A stretch of 64,000 nucleotides of DNA from Panulirus ornatus (taxonomy: Eukaryota; Arthropoda; Malacostraca; Decapoda; Palinuridae). Both the position numbers and the translations under genes were made by a program. The DNA lies in assembly GCF_036320965.1 (NCBI RefSeq), contig NC_092225.1, positions 59,706,924 through 59,770,923 of the forward strand, written 5' to 3'. The notes under the pieces are model-generated. The model was not told where the DNA came from. It ran no database searches and saw only the letters and a program-made list of their open reading frames with translations. Positions 62,575 to 64,000 of this stretch are shown one piece after another; within the stretch, counting starts at the first letter, position 1; every line of letters begins with the position of its first letter.

Positions 62575-62875
62575 TCACATACCTAACGATCGATTACTTT
62601 TTATTTTGTTATACCACTGTGAATCATTTATTAATGTCCGTGAAGTCTATCATTAAACTGTCAAAGGTGGGCTAATACATTACCCCAAATATGTCTGGAA
62701 TCGGTAAATAATTTTCGTCAGATCAATCATCAATCTTTCTCAAATTCTGTCCATGAAAAGTGTGTATCTAATTAAACACTGCCTTAATTCACACTGTGGA
62801 AACTGGTTCTCTCCTTAAAATACTGTGTCACAGGCCTAAGAATTTTAAGTCTCAGCATCAGTGATAGAAATTATC

Positions 62876-63152
62876 TTCCTCCTTTTCTTATTATTCATCT
62901 ACTTCTTCTATTTCTTCTTCTACTTCTTCTTCTTCCACTTCTTCTTCTACAACTACTTCTTCTACTACTTCTTCTTCTTCTACTACTTCTTCTTCTTTTA
63001 CTACTTCTTCTTCTACTTCTTCTTTCTTTTTCTTCTTCTACTTCTTCTTCTACTTCTTCTTCTTCTACTACTACTACTTCTACTACTACTTCTTCTTCTT
63101 CTACTACTTCTTCTTCTACTTCTTCTTCTTTTACTTATTCTTCTTCTTCTTC

Positions 63153-63184
<32 letters not shown>

Positions 63185-63192
63185 TTTCTTTC
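62876..63192. repeat. (CTT)n/(CTA)n polypyrimidine-rich tract
   Basis: About 310 bp of 'cttctt' with 'cta' variants. The plus strand is almost free of G. The poly-Phe/Leu frame and its poly-Arg/Ser complement are artefacts. Confidence 0.95.
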
Positions 63193-64000
63193 CTCACGGT
63201 AGGATGAAATGTGTGAAGCTGAAGCGCTCATGCCTTCAGGACTGCATCCGTATGTGAAAAGGAGACGAGGAACTCATCACGTCAGTGTTGCCTGGGATGT
63301 GATGAGTTGAAAGCCTCATCACCTGAGTTCATGCCCAGGAAACGATAGTGCTGGTTGGGTCCTGCCAGCCAGTCATTAACGACAGCAACTAATGATCTAA
63401 GTGTTCCCAATTTCTCTCTTTTTTTTTCCATTTTCTTTGCCAGTGCCTGACACTGTTCTACATTCCCGTGGGTTAGGAAAGACTTAACCTTCGGGAGGCG
63501 CCAAGAAAGGAGTATCTATTAGCTCGGGCGACTGTTGTTAACTTTTGATGCCTTGTGTATGTAATTCCTTATCTCAGAATGATCTATCTTTTAATTACAT
63601 CTTCACAGTAACTTACCGGCTTCCCTGACAGTAATTTACAGCTCTCTCGCAGATAATGTGATAGTTTACATGTATATATCCCAAGCCCATTACTTAACTT
63701 CAACGTAACAACAGCTGATTAACCCATAATTCTTGGTGTTGTGTCTTTAATGTTCCCAGGCCAATTATGGTAAATCTTTTCATGCCTAAAGTTCAAGCTA
63801 GTCGGGATGGAAGTCGCCCGTCTCTGTTTTTCAGGTCTCGGACACCACAGTTACTGGGCTCATATACCTGCCACGCAAGGTAGTGTCCAGCCAGGTCAAG
63901 CTTGCCTCACCCTCCTTCGTTAGAATATATCACAGTGTCGGGGACACACAAGATCTCTGTACATATTTGTTATTCTCCTCCTCCTCCTCTTCCTCCTTCT
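63193..64000. other. stretch without a supported gene
   Basis: No recognised domain. A (CTC)n run begins at 63976 and leaves the window. Confidence 0.35.

Overview
This 64 kb window looks like repeat-dominated intergenic DNA from a eukaryote. A decapod crustacean is the most likely source. That call is an inference from the very high density of long (AT)n, (GT)n and (GA)n microsatellites together with fragments of CR1/jockey-like LINEs, a GIY-YIG Penelope-like element and tRNA-derived SINEs; the species cannot be fixed from sequence alone. I found no convincing host protein-coding gene, rRNA or functional tRNA gene. Nearly all long open frames are translations of microsatellites or minisatellites; the rest that can be identified are broken transposable-element ORFs.

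Mobile elements. (1) 'LINE-A' is a non-LTR retrotransposon with a reverse transcriptase, a conserved C-terminal block (WFGHMERM, RPNWRWKDGVKKILSDRGLNM) and a long 3' tail. It occurs at five ORF-bearing loci (11.95, 19.35, 41.6 minus, 49.3 and 50.1-51.0 kb minus) plus tail-only pieces around 18.3, 19.0 and 20.7 kb. (2) 'LINE-B' is a CR1/jockey-like LINE, present as an eroded minus-strand RT at 15.3-16.7 kb and C-terminal pieces at 16.77-17.34 (minus), 44.6-44.9 and 54.56-54.87 kb. (3) A Penelope-like element (PLE) at about 47.4-49.2 kb keeps RT motifs and a GIY-YIG-like end, but an (AT)n tract lies between RT motifs B and C. (4) A non-coding SINE-like family ('SINE-C') at 1-152 and 20.37-21.16 kb ends in the same 3' hairpin as LINE-A. 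(5) Several tRNA-derived SINE heads (B box GGTTCGAATCC-like) are on the minus strand.

Ribozymes. Hammerhead-ribozyme-like motifs occur at 701-741 (-), 13887-13927 (+), 14120-14160 (-), 37795-37835 (-, core mutated) and 49132-49177 (+). The last lies about 160 bp after the PLE ORF remnant, which ties the repeats to PLE terminal sequences.

Tandem and inverted repeats. There are many minisatellites, with periods of about 17, 21, 23, 26, 28, 43, 75 and 99 bp. The most unusual is a dispersed 21-bp minisatellite arranged as inverted arrays around a related spacer at four loci (2.52-3.0, 25.0-25.55, 38.81-39.02 and 45.28-45.78 kb). It looks like a foldback-type element. A 1.5 kb satellite of 17-bp units (59.3-60.8 kb) has higher-order repeats of 289 and 153 bp. 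The rest is low-information sequence with no gene that I can support.
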